Shown here piece after piece: positions 1 to 8,182 of a DNA stretch of 25,965 nucleotides. Location: IMG/VR virus record IMGVR_UViG_3300009788_000280, positions 1 through 25,965 of that record. One strand, 5' to 3'. The notes under the pieces are model-generated. The model was not told where the DNA came from, did not search any database, and worked only from the letters and a program-made list of their open reading frames with translations. The translations under genes were made by a program, and so were the position numbers. How positions within the stretch are numbered: the stretch's first letter is position 1; every line of letters begins with the position of its first letter. The stretch comes from a virus.

Positions 1-1271
1 AGAGCAGAGTTTAAGACCATCGTATCTTCATCTGTGATGCTCGCCACGGTGTTAGAGTCTCCCCCGGTGGTCTTGCTGCTAGTTGCATGGGTGAACACAT
101 CAACAACGTCCCCGGCCTTAATATATTTAGTGCTTGTCACCTCAACCGTGGTTGCTGCTGTGTGTGTTCCTCGCACATGAGCAACTAAATCTATTGGAGG
201 GGAAGAAAACCATACCCGGTCAGGATTAGAGTCTTCGTAAGCCCCGTAGATGCGGTCAAAGAACCTCTCGATGTATCTGAATACAGGAGCATTAGCGGCA
301 TCCCCTGTCGTTAGCGTGGTTGCTGCTGTCCCCGTGGTCGTCCGTAAGGCCTCAAAACCATTACTGACAAAGAGTTTCCCCAAGAAGTCCACCATGAATA
401 CATGGCCTGCTGTGAGCGTCTGTGATAGGGCATTAAAGGTGTTGTTGTCCCAGCGGTAAAGGTCAACCCCGTTGGCGACAATCATAATCTCTTGTACGTC
501 AGGAGCCCACGCACCATCACTCCAATACTTAACGTAATCCCACTTAGAGGTATGGATAGAGTTTGCTCCGATAATGTCCCCGAAAGTTATCTGTTTATTG
601 GAAGTGCCGGTTGGGGTTGTGTATTCTAAAATCAACGACCCATCCATATAGATATTAGCTACAGACCCTTTAAGGGTAGCCCGATATATATGGAAGCCAT
701 CGGTAGTCGTTGTGGTAAAGTTCGCTACGTTAGACCCCGATGTTCCAAACACCCTAACCCCGGTATTCCCTATGACCACCTGGACTCTTTTTGTCCCGTC
801 CTCAAGAATCATCCCGGGGCCAGTAAAGCCGGGTAGAACCGTGGGGTTTAATCGTATTTCTGCTGTTATTCCTACGCTGTTGTCAAAGGCGCTGATGGTG
901 TCTATGTCATAGTTGGCCTGTGAATCCCCGTTAGTGTCTGCAAGCGTTAGTATTCCACCACTTACCGCAGGCACTACCGTTCCAACATCGTTCAAATCCC
1001 AGGCAGGGTCTGAATCATCTGGCTTTGCCGCTGCTGTGTAGTTAACGGTGGCATTACTGCCTGAGTGAAAGCTAAAGACCCCCATGCCGTTTATGGCGCT
1101 AGAGGATATAGCCGCCCCCAGTTGGGTGTAACCATCTCGCCTCTTTAGCGACCCATCTCTTTTAGATAAATCAGTGTTCAGCGCTAAACGAGCCTCATTT
1201 ATCTCTACATTGAAAGGCCCACGGTTGTTGACCTGCCCTCCACTGAAATTATCAATCGTGTACTTGGGCAT
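1..1271 (-). CDS. Tail nozzle/stabilisation-like virion protein with LamG-like insert, partial
   Basis: The frame is open from an ATG at 1271 to the window edge (423 codons seen, C-terminus missing). Its ATG overlaps the TAA of the upstream adaptor gene, so the two are translationally coupled. The N-terminus (FSGGQVNN, GSLKRRDGYTQLG, about residues 9-52) and a later stretch (VDLYRWDNNTF about 269-279, DRIYGAYEDSNPDRVWFSS about 339-357) look like the beta-propeller tail proteins that follow adaptor genes in short-tailed phages. Between them, residues about 85-255 look like a concanavalin A/LamG jelly roll (HIYRATLKG, IYMDGSLI), which suggests glycan binding. Expected location is the tail or neck of the particle. 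The family call is by pattern only; a generic minor structural protein is the alternative. Confidence 0.6.
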   Translation of the reverse strand, partial: MPKYTIDNFSGGQVNNRGPFNVEINEARLALNTDLSKRDGSLKRRDGYTQLGAAISSSAINGMGVFSFHSGSNATVNYTAAAKPDDSDPAWDLNDVGTVVPAVSGGILTLADTNGDSQANYDIDTISAFDNSVGITAEIRLNPTVLPGFTGPGMILEDGTKRVQVVIGNTGVRVFGTSGSNVANFTTTTTDGFHIYRATLKGSVANIYMDGSLILEYTTPTGTSNKQITFGDIIGANSIHTSKWDYVKYWSDGAWAPDVQEIMIVANGVDLYRWDNNTFNALSQTLTAGHVFMVDFLGKLFVSNGFEALRTTTGTAATTLTTGDAANAPVFRYIERFFDRIYGAYEDSNPDRVWFSSPPIDLVAHVRGTHTAATTVEVTSTKYIKAGDVVDVFTHATSSKTTGGDSNTVASITDEDTMVLNSA

Positions 1272-2431
1272 TAGTCTGATGTAATCTCGGTAAAGAAGTT
1301 CGGGTCAAGGACTGTATCTGTGTGAATGCGGCGCACTCTTGTCGGGCGCTCTGATTGTTTTGCTCCATACCTGGACATACGCACAAACGCTCTACCCCTT
1401 AATCTCTCAAAGTTATCTATCTGTCTAGCCGACCTCTCTAATGCCGCTGACAGATGGTGACAAACATCGTAGATAAAATAATCAACATTAGGGAAATCAG
1501 ACTGGGCGTTAATGTCCGAGAGAACATCAGGTATTTTGTGGTGATAAAAAGTCACATCGGAAGAACCCGTACTCTCAGGGATAGGCCACAGAAACACATC
1601 GTCATCCCAGATAGTGTACCTGGTGATTGCCGACTGTGTTGCTTCAAGGCCATCACTCCTGTCGAGTCTTAGGAACTCGTTGTAGGGAATGTACTTAGGT
1701 TGGTAGTTGACTCCTGAAACAAGAATATTGATAGCAGTTAGTGTTCCGGGTTTTATGTTGGTCGGCAAAGCCACTGTCTGTGTGCTGTCGGTTGTGCTAG
1801 CCGATGATGTAGTTTCCAGAAAAGGCCAGCTTCTTTCATCGGCTAATTCAGTGTGTGAGTTGTTTATCATACTTATCAACTCGTCGTCAGTGATTACGCT
1901 CTGGTCGTCCTGTATCCGTAGCTCCCTGCGAATATCAATAATCATACGCCCTAAAGACCTTGCCTTGTATCCCGTAGCTTGTATTGCATCCGAGAAGTCT
2001 GTGACAATGGAATCATCAGAATCAAAGTAAGCAAACTTATACCAGGTCGTGCTTGCCCCAGAAGTGTCCTGGTATATTGTCTCAGGATGATCGTACTGAA
2101 TGTTGACTGTAACAATAGTTGTGAACGTACCTGTTTCAGAGGTGGCGCTTTGAATCCGTATCTGGTTGAAGTCTGTCTTGGTGATAGGTGCGCCAATGCT
2201 GTGAGCAAAGTCTACCGCTGCCGTAGTCATGGAGTTTACGTCTGCAACTGCTGAAATCAACTTAACTTCTGTCTTTTCTTCCCCGACATTACCGAACACA
2301 ACATAGTCCCCCGCAACAATACCGGCGGTATTTTCAGCCGTGACAGCCGTTCCCGCCGCCGCTAAGGCCGCAGTAAGTTTAGTGGTTTGATTGCTCGATA
2401 TATCGGGTGGCGGTATTCTTAATATTGGCAT
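1271..2431 (-). CDS. Head-tail adaptor-like protein
   Basis: 386 aa, ATG start overlapping the stop of the 56-aa gene upstream (TAATG). The central and C-terminal part, about residues 155-370, resembles the head-to-tail connector/tail tubular A group: a helical start (RMIIDIRRELRIQDD, then DDELISMINNSHTELADERSWPFLE), a beta section (YTIWDDDVFLWPIPES) and a closing helix rich in Arg (HHLSAALERSARQIDNFERL). About 150 N-terminal residues form Thr/Ala-rich beta sequence that may be an added immunoglobulin- or fibronectin-like domain. It sits directly before the nozzle-like gene, the usual adaptor-nozzle order. Family assignment comes from pattern recognition, so moderate confidence. Confidence 0.6.
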   Translation of the reverse strand: MPILRIPPPDISSNQTTKLTAALAAAGTAVTAENTAGIVAGDYVVFGNVGEEKTEVKLISAVADVNSMTTAAVDFAHSIGAPITKTDFNQIRIQSATSETGTFTTIVTVNIQYDHPETIYQDTSGASTTWYKFAYFDSDDSIVTDFSDAIQATGYKARSLGRMIIDIRRELRIQDDQSVITDDELISMINNSHTELADERSWPFLETTSSASTTDSTQTVALPTNIKPGTLTAINILVSGVNYQPKYIPYNEFLRLDRSDGLEATQSAITRYTIWDDDVFLWPIPESTGSSDVTFYHHKIPDVLSDINAQSDFPNVDYFIYDVCHHLSAALERSARQIDNFERLRGRAFVRMSRYGAKQSERPTRVRRIHTDTVLDPNFFTEITSD

Positions 2432-2601
2432 TATCTCTCCTTGAGGCTGGGAGGTGAACTTACTTTGGTTTTAGGCAAAACGACAGTACTTATCTTTGCC
2501 CTAAACGTATTGTCTGCTGAATCCGGTTTGACGTTAAGCTTGGCCTTAGTTGGAAACGGAACAGTTACATCTGAGTTTCTAAGTAAAAACAAAAGCGTCA
2601 T
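2431..2601 (-). CDS. Small unknown virion-module protein (56 aa)
   Basis: ATG at 2601 begins one base after the TAA of the LamG gene, and its own TAA overlaps the ATG of the adaptor gene. It therefore fills the gap exactly and is coupled on both sides. The product starts MTLLFLLRNSDVTVPF, is basic (many Lys/Arg) and ends in a Ser/Pro-rich tail. No domain is recognised. The tight packing between two structural genes is the main evidence that it is real. An opposite-strand frame over the same bases (2441-2623) has no such context. Confidence 0.65.
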   Translation of the reverse strand: MTLLFLLRNSDVTVPFPTKAKLNVKPDSADNTFRAKISTVVLPKTKVSSPPSLKER

Positions 2602-2602
2602 C

Positions 2603-3430
2603 TTATGCTCCGTGTCCCACTAAAAGTCTTTGAGAGGCAATCCCTACCCCTGGCGCGTCAATGGCGCTTGGGGTGATAATTCCAGACGGATAACTTAATA
2701 CTTCCTCTGCCTCCCAGACAACAGAAGCTCCACCTGCACCAGTACCAGTATGGGCGTTGCCCGATAAATCAAAGACACTATCTCCGCTTGCGCTTGTCCC
2801 TGCGGCCCCATCATCCATAGGCCAGAACCCAACAAGATTAGCAGCCTGAACCTGTAAGGGTATCCGCTTTACTCTTGAATCACAAAGTAAGGCAATCTCG
2901 GCGGCTGTCATGACCGTGCCTTTCCATATTGCTAGTTCTGTAAGCGAGCCATTCCAGTTTCGGTCAAGACCAGAGGTCATGTCGGCAATGGTCATTGCTG
3001 ATGAAGCGTTAGGCAGAGAGGTAGGTATTGTCCCCGTGTAGGTGTTGGTGGTTTCGGAACCGTTAAGCCAGCACCGTATTTTCCCTGCATCTGTCCCTTG
3101 AGTGCCGTCATAGGCAAATAAAACATGGTTCCAGGTGTTAGCACTGAACAGACCACCAGAGTTATCAAAAGTTATAGAGTCTAGCCTGTCTGCCCCGGCT
3201 CCACCAACTGTCGCCGTTGCCCAAAACTCTAAATCACCCGCGTTGCTACCATCTGTCTGTATTGCCCAGGCCGCTTGGGATGCTTGTGCCCACTTAGAAC
3301 ATAGAGCCTTATTAGCTGTTAGCGCCGCTTGATTAAACCAAATAGATACCGCTAATTGGGTTGTATCATCAAAGTCGGTACTATCGGCAATATTTACTTG
3401 GTCAGCACTATCTACAAAAAGTATCGACAT
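2603..3430 (-). CDS. LamG/concanavalin A-like virion protein
   Basis: 275 aa, starting at 3430 immediately after the stop of the 90-aa gene. The sequence is a nearly complete LamG-type jelly roll: opening strands (VDSADQVNIADSTDFDD), AVSIWFNQ near residue 30, the typical WNHVLFAYDGTQGTDAGKI about residues 101-119, CWLNGSETT, then LTELAIWKGTVMTAAEIALL, the usual closing element of LamG folds. Such domains bind sugars and are common on phage tails and capsids. The C-terminal 70 residues are low-complexity Gly/Ala/Ser sequence. No signal peptide. Likely a particle surface protein; receptor binding is inference. Confidence 0.65.
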   Translation of the reverse strand: MSILFVDSADQVNIADSTDFDDTTQLAVSIWFNQAALTANKALCSKWAQASQAAWAIQTDGSNAGDLEFWATATVGGAGADRLDSITFDNSGGLFSANTWNHVLFAYDGTQGTDAGKIRCWLNGSETTNTYTGTIPTSLPNASSAMTIADMTSGLDRNWNGSLTELAIWKGTVMTAAEIALLCDSRVKRIPLQVQAANLVGFWPMDDGAAGTSASGDSVFDLSGNAHTGTGAGGASVVWEAEEVLSYPSGIITPSAIDAPGVGIASQRLLVGHGA

Positions 3431-3703
3431 CTAACCAAGTGCTCCTGTGCCATGTGAGGGGTGATCTTTACTTTTTAGGGTAGTAGACACTACTCCGTTA
3501 GCTAAAGCGTTTAGGTCGGTCTTAAACGTCCTTAGAGCCGCTAGTTGACCGGCCGTAATGTTTGTGTCTGTTAAATCAATCCCTTTAGCGTCAAACTTAG
3601 TTACAAAATCATCCAATTTCGTATCCGCTTCTTGAATTAAGTCAATGACTTCTATTGCTCCCTGGACAAGAGCCTGAGCTATTTTGTTCTTATGAAGTGC
3701 CAT
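3431..3703 (-). CDS. Unknown helical virion-module protein (90 aa)
   Basis: ATG at 3703; its stop touches the start of the LamG gene. The first 60 residues are predicted helical and amphipathic (ALVQGAIEVIDLIQEADTKLDDF), and the tail is polar with Gly and His. No Cys, no membrane segment and no recognised domain. The position between two Ala/Thr-rich structural genes suggests a minor particle component, a small chaperone or a fibre-associated protein, none of which can be shown from sequence. Confidence 0.6.
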   Translation of the reverse strand: MALHKNKIAQALVQGAIEVIDLIQEADTKLDDFVTKFDAKGIDLTDTNITAGQLAALRTFKTDLNALANGVVSTTLKSKDHPSHGTGALG

Positions 3704-3715
3704 GCTTACTCCTTA

Positions 3716-4216
3716 TCACGAGGTTGTGTAGTCGAGGCCAAACGAGGTCACTTCTGCATCCCCGGTGGCAGAATCTAAAGCCACATCTCTTGAAAGCTGA
3801 ACAACACAGAGTTCTCCTGCGGCTACGCTGTCTTCGTTGGCTAGGTCAGTTGAGAGACTATCTAAGAACCCTGCCGTACCTGGGACTGTGATAGCTCCTG
3901 TGGAGTTAACGGTATCAAGGCTAGGGGTATCAATATCTTCTCCGTCTGCCACCGCCATAATCGCTATATCAAAAGCAACTGTATCGGCCGTGGCTGATGC
4001 CATAGCGTATTGAATCTTTGAGACAAGAGTAGATGCGAAGTTAGACGGCATACGGAACTGCCATACTGCCGCTTCCGCTGTGGTAGCGTCGAACAGAAGT
4101 TTCCAGAGGTCACTACCTCCGTCTATCCCTGCCCCTTGTGCAGGAGAGCCACTTGTGACGATTCCTCCAACTAGTTTTGCTGAATGGATAGGTAGGATTA
4201 TTGAGGCGGTAGCCAT
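3716..4216 (-). CDS. Putative virion (fibre or decoration) protein
   Basis: 166 aa. The product is almost all beta-prone, rich in Ala, Thr, Ser and Asp and poor in Lys. It contains WQFRMPSNF (about residues 52-60), TVAFDIAIMAVADGE, TVPGTAGFLDSLS and a repeat-like end (ALDSATGDAEVTSFGLDYTT). I recognise this style of sequence from uncharacterised structural proteins in metagenomic tailed phages, but not as a named family. There is no signal peptide or catalytic motif. Its neighbours are all structural genes in the same direction. Confidence 0.6.
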   Translation of the reverse strand: MATASIILPIHSAKLVGGIVTSGSPAQGAGIDGGSDLWKLLFDATTAEAAVWQFRMPSNFASTLVSKIQYAMASATADTVAFDIAIMAVADGEDIDTPSLDTVNSTGAITVPGTAGFLDSLSTDLANEDSVAAGELCVVQLSRDVALDSATGDAEVTSFGLDYTTS

Positions 4217-4219
4217 CCC

Positions 4220-4471
4220 TTACACCCAACCCTTCCAATTACATTCACTACAGACAGCTCTTTTAAGGCTGGTCTTAACTGCCCCTGGCTCTCCTGCTCT
4301 GCCTTTTGCATAGTGTTCCTCGATTGGCTGAACAATCATCATTTCTCCCTTACAGTTACGCCACCTTTTATCAATAAGGTGTTTCTCGGTACAAGCCACT
4401 CCTGATGGCTCTCTATCATCTTCTTTTGGTGTTTTCTTCTTTTGGTTTGACGAATATGTTTTAAGTGCCAT
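4220..4471 (-). CDS. Small cysteine-containing, possible zinc-binding protein (83 aa)
   Basis: The ATG at 4471 lies just after the stop of the repeat-containing structural gene, and its stop is three bases before the next start. The N-terminus is strongly basic (SSNQKKKTPKEDDREP). Cysteines occur at VACTEKH, RNCKGE and a terminal C-S-E-C followed by NWKGW, which could hold one zinc ion. It could bind nucleic acid or help an assembly step. It is unlike the beta-rich structural proteins around it. Confidence 0.6.
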   Translation of the reverse strand: MALKTYSSNQKKKTPKEDDREPSGVACTEKHLIDKRWRNCKGEMMIVQPIEEHYAKGRAGEPGAVKTSLKRAVCSECNWKGWV

Positions 4472-4479
4472 ATATCCTC

Positions 4480-5379
4480 CTAGTCGTCCATGACCGAATA
4501 AGTTACTGACCCATGTACGAAGACAGCGGCGGTAAGCTCCATGCTAAAAGCTGTGTTAACGGCTCCAACCCACAATGGAATCAATCCACCCGCTGAGTAG
4601 GTAAAACCTTCTCTAGCCTGTAATGGCATCTGACCAGTAAAAGCCGTCCCCCCTGCGCCATCTTCAAAACGAACATCGGTTGTCCCGTCAGAGATGGCTA
4701 TTACCGACCATATAGCAATTCTCTTAGTCGCTACTGCTGCGATAATTTCATTGTCTCCGCTTGTGTTGTCGTTAATAATTGCCGACTTGGGGTCGAGATC
4801 GCCCCGCACACGCTGATAACCATTCTCATCAGCAAGTGCATTCACCCGGTCATTGTCAGCAACTTCTTCTGGTTGCGCCCAAGGGTCTTGCGCTTTAAAG
4901 CCGATCTTTATTGGGTTACCGGCATCAATCGCATCATTGGCCTCATCACCTGTTGTCTGGGCTGCGGCATTACTCATGGTCAACCCAGCAACAGAGGCTA
5001 CATCAACATCACCAATGTCTACCCCGTCGTTGGCGGCTAGTTTTCCTATGGCGGCTGAGCCGGTTTGGAGTGTGGACTGAACCGCAAATGCCCCCGAGTT
5101 CTTAACATTGCCTATCTCGGCAACACCCGCTGCCAGCTTCCCAACTTCTGCCGTACCTGCTTGTAGTGTGGCCTGGGTGGCAAACGTTCCTCCGTTGGTA
5201 ACATCATTATCTGAACCTAAATTAACCTTTAGCCCAGCCGTGCCATCAACAGGGGCTACTCCTGCCGTTGTTGTCTTGTCAGCAATACATATATTTTGTC
5301 TTGCGTCCCCGCCAGCCTCTATTTCAACATCAACATTAGTTCCACTACCAGCGGTTATTTCAACTTTGTCGTTAGCCAT
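4480..5379 (-). CDS. Repeat-containing virion protein (299 aa)
   Basis: Low-complexity beta-prone protein rich in Ala, Gly, Asp and Val. It carries a degenerate tandem repeat of about 32 residues: TFATQATLQAGTAEVGKLAA near residues 65-84 and AFAVQSTLQTGSAAIGKLAA near 97-116, followed by shorter VDIGDVDVASV units. Such repeats are common in phage fibre shafts. The C-terminal 120 residues (KRIAIWSVIAISDGTTDVRFEDG, then a hydrophobic beta end) look like a compact fold, perhaps a fibre head or trimerisation part. The gene starts after a terminator-like hairpin, so it may be expressed separately from the gene upstream. Role is inferred. Confidence 0.65.
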   Translation of the reverse strand: MANDKVEITAGSGTNVDVEIEAGGDARQNICIADKTTTAGVAPVDGTAGLKVNLGSDNDVTNGGTFATQATLQAGTAEVGKLAAGVAEIGNVKNSGAFAVQSTLQTGSAAIGKLAANDGVDIGDVDVASVAGLTMSNAAAQTTGDEANDAIDAGNPIKIGFKAQDPWAQPEEVADNDRVNALADENGYQRVRGDLDPKSAIINDNTSGDNEIIAAVATKRIAIWSVIAISDGTTDVRFEDGAGGTAFTGQMPLQAREGFTYSAGGLIPLWVGAVNTAFSMELTAAVFVHGSVTYSVMDD

Positions 5380-5406
5380 GCGTGTTCCTTTCTCTTAAAA
5401 ACTCAA

Positions 5407-5429
5407 CAAAAGGGAATTGACGGTTCCCT
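5407..5429 (-). terminator. Terminator-like hairpin before the repeat-protein gene
   Basis: Read on the minus strand, AGGGAA pairs with TTCCCT across a 7-nt loop and is followed by TTTG. It lies in the 62-nt gap between the 128-aa gene and the 299-aa gene. The stem is short and the T-run imperfect, so it may be a weak terminator or an RNA-processing signal. Confidence 0.45.
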
Positions 5430-5441
5430 AATGTTCAATCT

Positions 5442-5828
5442 TTAAGCTGCTTCCAGCTCTTTGATTTTCTTTGCGTCCTTCTTGTTTGTCGGGTCTAACA
5501 CCAGTTCTGCCGCACGTTTGTTGATGACGGCTGGGGCTACTCCTTTAGAGAGTTCTTGGACATGCTCCCAACTGCGTTCGTTCATAGGTTTGTGTCTTTC
5601 CTCAAGCTCGGCCTTTACTGCTGGCGGTACAAGTTCTTCGGTGGCAATATGCTTCGCCAGAAAATGTGCCAATGGCTCGGTATGGTCTGATAGACCTGCT
5701 TTAACCTGGACCTCTTTGCCATCAAAAGCATGTTTGAAAATCTTAGTGAACGGATTGTAGAGCTTGACGATCTTGGTTGGGTCATAGGTCGGTATTACAT
5801 CTGCGATTGGAATAAACTTTTCTCCCAT
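5442..5828 (-). CDS. Unknown protein (128 aa)
   Basis: ATG at 5828 with a clear AGGAGG-like site just upstream (AGGAGGAAGAAAATGG). Unlike its neighbours the product is charged and mixed alpha/beta. The N-terminal region (KLYNPFTKIFKHAFDGKEVQVKAG, in parts) looks like a small beta domain, and the rest is helical with many Glu and Lys (ELEERHKPMNERSWEHVQELS). It resembles short uncharacterised phage proteins that sit near capsid genes. No motif supports a function. A terminator-like hairpin follows it. Confidence 0.65.
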   Translation of the reverse strand: MGEKFIPIADVIPTYDPTKIVKLYNPFTKIFKHAFDGKEVQVKAGLSDHTEPLAHFLAKHIATEELVPPAVKAELEERHKPMNERSWEHVQELSKGVAPAVINKRAAELVLDPTNKKDAKKIKELEAA

Positions 5829-5870
5829 TTTCTTCCTCCTGGTTGATTGCGGTCATTGATTACTTAGTGG

Positions 5871-6392
5871 CTAGAAATGAACCACCAAATCTCTACCTGC
5901 GTTTCTTGCACTCCATCTGGACGGTAAGCGCCACGGTGTTGCACTTGCTGATTGTTCTAATTGCATGTTGTCGCTGTGGAAGGTGATACCTTGCTGGGAG
6001 TCTGTGATTATCCGAGTCCTCGCCTTAACTCCTGTCGCTCCAAACGTCCGAGAGACAGAACAACGTGTCAACGTGCCGGTTAATGTAATTTGGGCCGACG
6101 ATGTACTGCCAATATCACCATCCCCAGAGTTCCTTTCATTTATCTGTATTACTACGGTTCCACTCCCAGTGACCCACGCACTTGCCGTATAAGCGAGAGA
6201 AGCGGAAACATCTCTACTCAAAGACCCCCACCCTTCACCTCCTGCGGCATTATCCGTAATTGTTTTAAGACTCGCTACGCCATGCTTGTTCACAGTCGCA
6301 TCTCTACTTATTGTTGACGAACCATTGGCAAACAAGCCGGTAGTGTCGGTTTCAACTGATGCCTGGTTATCCGTTAGGAGATTTTGGCCCAT
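5871..6392 (-). CDS. Carbohydrate-binding-module-like virion protein
   Basis: The frame is open further upstream, but the first residues there are out of character (Arg/Cys-rich) because they overlie the preceding gene. The ATG at 6392 overlaps that gene's TAA and gives 173 aa starting MGQNLLTDNQASVE. The product matches the CBM4/9-like jelly-roll pattern: a first strand with NLL, HGVASLKTITDN about residues 36-47, YTASAWVTGSG about 69-79, QINERNSGDG, then ITFHSDNMQLEQSASATPW, the standard ending in phage fibre and tail-associated modules. Probably exposed on the virion and sugar binding; ligand unknown. Confidence 0.65.
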   Translation of the reverse strand: MGQNLLTDNQASVETDTTGLFANGSSTISRDATVNKHGVASLKTITDNAAGGEGWGSLSRDVSASLAYTASAWVTGSGTVVIQINERNSGDGDIGSTSSAQITLTGTLTRCSVSRTFGATGVKARTRIITDSQQGITFHSDNMQLEQSASATPWRLPSRWSARNAGRDLVVHF

Positions 6393-6730
6393 TACTGAAT
6401 CCCAATGAAGACAAACAGAGAATCTGCGCCGGGGTCTGTGCCTAGCTTTATCTTCACAAATTGAAATGGTGCGAGGTCGGGGACGAATACAAAGAGGTTT
6501 TCCGTACCGCTGGCAATCTCCCAATTACCACTAAGGTCTGAGAGCAAAAGTGGCCGGTATGTTCCTCCTGATGTATTCGCTATGTGTATGTTGACTGTCC
6601 CGTTGTTTGTGAGTGCCGGGCATTCTATCCCTACGAGTTTTCCTGATTCTCTTAGGTTAACCTCGTTAGACAGGGTTGCCCCATTAGCAACAGTGGCCGT
6701 TCCTAGAATTTTCGGTGGTCGATTACTCAT
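6392..6730 (-). CDS. Small beta-rich virion protein (112 aa)
   Basis: The ATG at 6730 overlaps the end of the glycosyltransferase gene by 4 nt, and the TAA overlaps the next ATG. The product is a compact beta-prone sequence (ILGTATVANGATLSNEVNL, then LVGIECPAL, then LFVFVPDLAPFQFVKIKLG) that looks like small phage proteins seen beside fibre and decoration genes. No signal or membrane segment. A structural role fits; the exact place is unknown. Confidence 0.65.
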   Translation of the reverse strand: MSNRPPKILGTATVANGATLSNEVNLRESGKLVGIECPALTNNGTVNIHIANTSGGTYRPLLLSDLSGNWEIASGTENLFVFVPDLAPFQFVKIKLGTDPGADSLFVFIGIQ

Positions 6731-8109
6731 TTAACTTCCTTTCCTATTAAGCTTTCCTTGTCTTCTTCTCTCTCTCCTAATATGCTCGCTCTATGTGCTT
6801 CCATCTGTGCTTTATAGCCTCGGTAGGTATCTTCACCTACGATTATCTCTCCCAGGTGTCCGACCGGCGCTCCTGTATCCACGTACATTGGAATCTCTTT
6901 TTCTATCATGAGTATTGAAAACCATATGTCCTCACCAGTGTTTTCTTTGATGTAGAAATACGGTCTTTCTAATTTATCAAACACCGAAGTCTTGACCAGG
7001 AAACACGCCCCTCCGATTGCATCTACTTTAGTCAGTTCGTTTTTAGGCCAGTCATCACGGATACCGAACCTATAGCGCCCATCCTCAGTTGTTTCTTCAA
7101 GTCGATACACTAGAGGCAAATATGGGGCGGCTCTCTTAAAGGCAAGACACCCAACACACTCCTTGTCGTGCGCCACCAATCGCTCAAATGTATCGGGGGG
7201 CACAATCATGTCTGCATCAATAAAGAAGATGTAGTCACAACCGGCGCTCTGTGCTGTCTCTACCGCCTTGTTTCTAGCGTCATAGACAAACTGGTTGTAG
7301 ATGGTTAAAGGGAAGAACTCATATTCTTCCTCTGTAAACTGTAGTTTCATTAACCGCACCAACAGGTTCATGTAGTTGATGTGGTACTGCGCTTTTACAT
7401 CACCATAACTGGGTGTTGCGATCAGAACACGTTTTTTGCCTGACTTCGGGTGTCTCTTGTAAAACAGGTTCTTCCCGAACTGGTAATGCTTTACGAAGAA
7501 CGCTGTCTCACCCTTACAGCTCTCGCCTCCTGCATGAATCACTATAGAATCTGCGGCTTGACGTATCTTATAGCCCTTATTGACGGCTATCTGACACCAG
7601 TCTGTTTCCTCCCACATGAAGAAGTATTCTTCTCGGAACTCTCCGATTTCTTCCCAGGCTTTGCGATTTACACAAAAGACTGCACCCGACACCCAATTAA
7701 CTTCCATGTCCACAGTCAATGACAACGGCACATAGGTTGGGTTGCCCGCATACTCAGAGTTCTTGTCGTCGTAAAGCATGGGGCCAGTAGCCGCTATCTT
7801 AGCGTCACTTTTAAGGACTCCTACAAGCCCCTCAAGCCATCCGACTGTTACCCTACAGTCAGGGTTCACAAACACCGCATACGGGTTCTCTGTGGCTCTC
7901 ATGCCTATATTGACACCAGCCGCATACCCAAGGTTCTCATCGTTGTAGATTACTTGGGCTTTGTCGTCCAGTGTCTTGAGGTATGTTGTGTCCTTGGATG
8001 CGTTGTCTACTATCGTGAGTCTGTAGTCCTTGGTGTGCTTCTCAAGCGTTGGTATTAACTTCTTGAGTTCATCGTCTGAATTGTAATTAACCATAATAAT
8101 ATCAATCAT
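6727..8109 (-). CDS. Two-domain family 2 (GT-A) glycosyltransferase
   Basis: 460 aa, ATG at 8109 behind AGGAGG. Domain 1, about residues 1-215, is rhamnosyltransferase-like GT2: VNYNSDDELKKLI, IVDNASKD (34-40), NDENLGYAAGVN (56-67), NPDC (82-85, in the DXD place), then a SGAVFCVNR and MWEETDWC acceptor segment. Domain 2, about 226-440, is a second GT-A unit with ATPSYGD, IFFIDADM containing a clean D-A-D metal motif (298-300), GGACFLVK, GEDIWF and VGHLG. Both units appear intact. It lies in the middle of structural genes, so glycosylation of virion proteins is the simplest idea; modification of host surface sugars is the alternative. Donor and acceptor cannot be read from sequence. Confidence 0.85.
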   Translation of the reverse strand: MIDIIMVNYNSDDELKKLIPTLEKHTKDYRLTIVDNASKDTTYLKTLDDKAQVIYNDENLGYAAGVNIGMRATENPYAVFVNPDCRVTVGWLEGLVGVLKSDAKIAATGPMLYDDKNSEYAGNPTYVPLSLTVDMEVNWVSGAVFCVNRKAWEEIGEFREEYFFMWEETDWCQIAVNKGYKIRQAADSIVIHAGGESCKGETAFFVKHYQFGKNLFYKRHPKSGKKRVLIATPSYGDVKAQYHINYMNLLVRLMKLQFTEEEYEFFPLTIYNQFVYDARNKAVETAQSAGCDYIFFIDADMIVPPDTFERLVAHDKECVGCLAFKRAAPYLPLVYRLEETTEDGRYRFGIRDDWPKNELTKVDAIGGACFLVKTSVFDKLERPYFYIKENTGEDIWFSILMIEKEIPMYVDTGAPVGHLGEIIVGEDTYRGYKAQMEAHRASILGEREEDKESLIGKEVK

Positions 8110-8137
8110 TAGCTATGCCTCCTGGCACATAGGTAAT

Positions 8138-8174
8138 GATAGGGGTGGAGTACCAGGAAATACCCACCCCTATC
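8138..8174 (-). other. Strong intergenic stem-loop
   Basis: Perfect 11-bp inverted repeat (GATAGGGGTGG / CCACCCCTATC) with a 15-nt loop in the 73-nt gap between the cement-like gene and the glycosyltransferase gene. On the minus strand it is followed by ATTACC, not a T-run. It may slow transcription, protect the upstream capsid mRNA end or be a processing site rather than act as a classical terminator. Confidence 0.65.
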
Positions 8175-8182
8175 AAATTTAG

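Noticed and set aside
1707-2254. Overlapping frames on both strands within the adaptor gene
   Set aside because: Shadows of the 386-aa adaptor frame, which is coupled to its neighbours.
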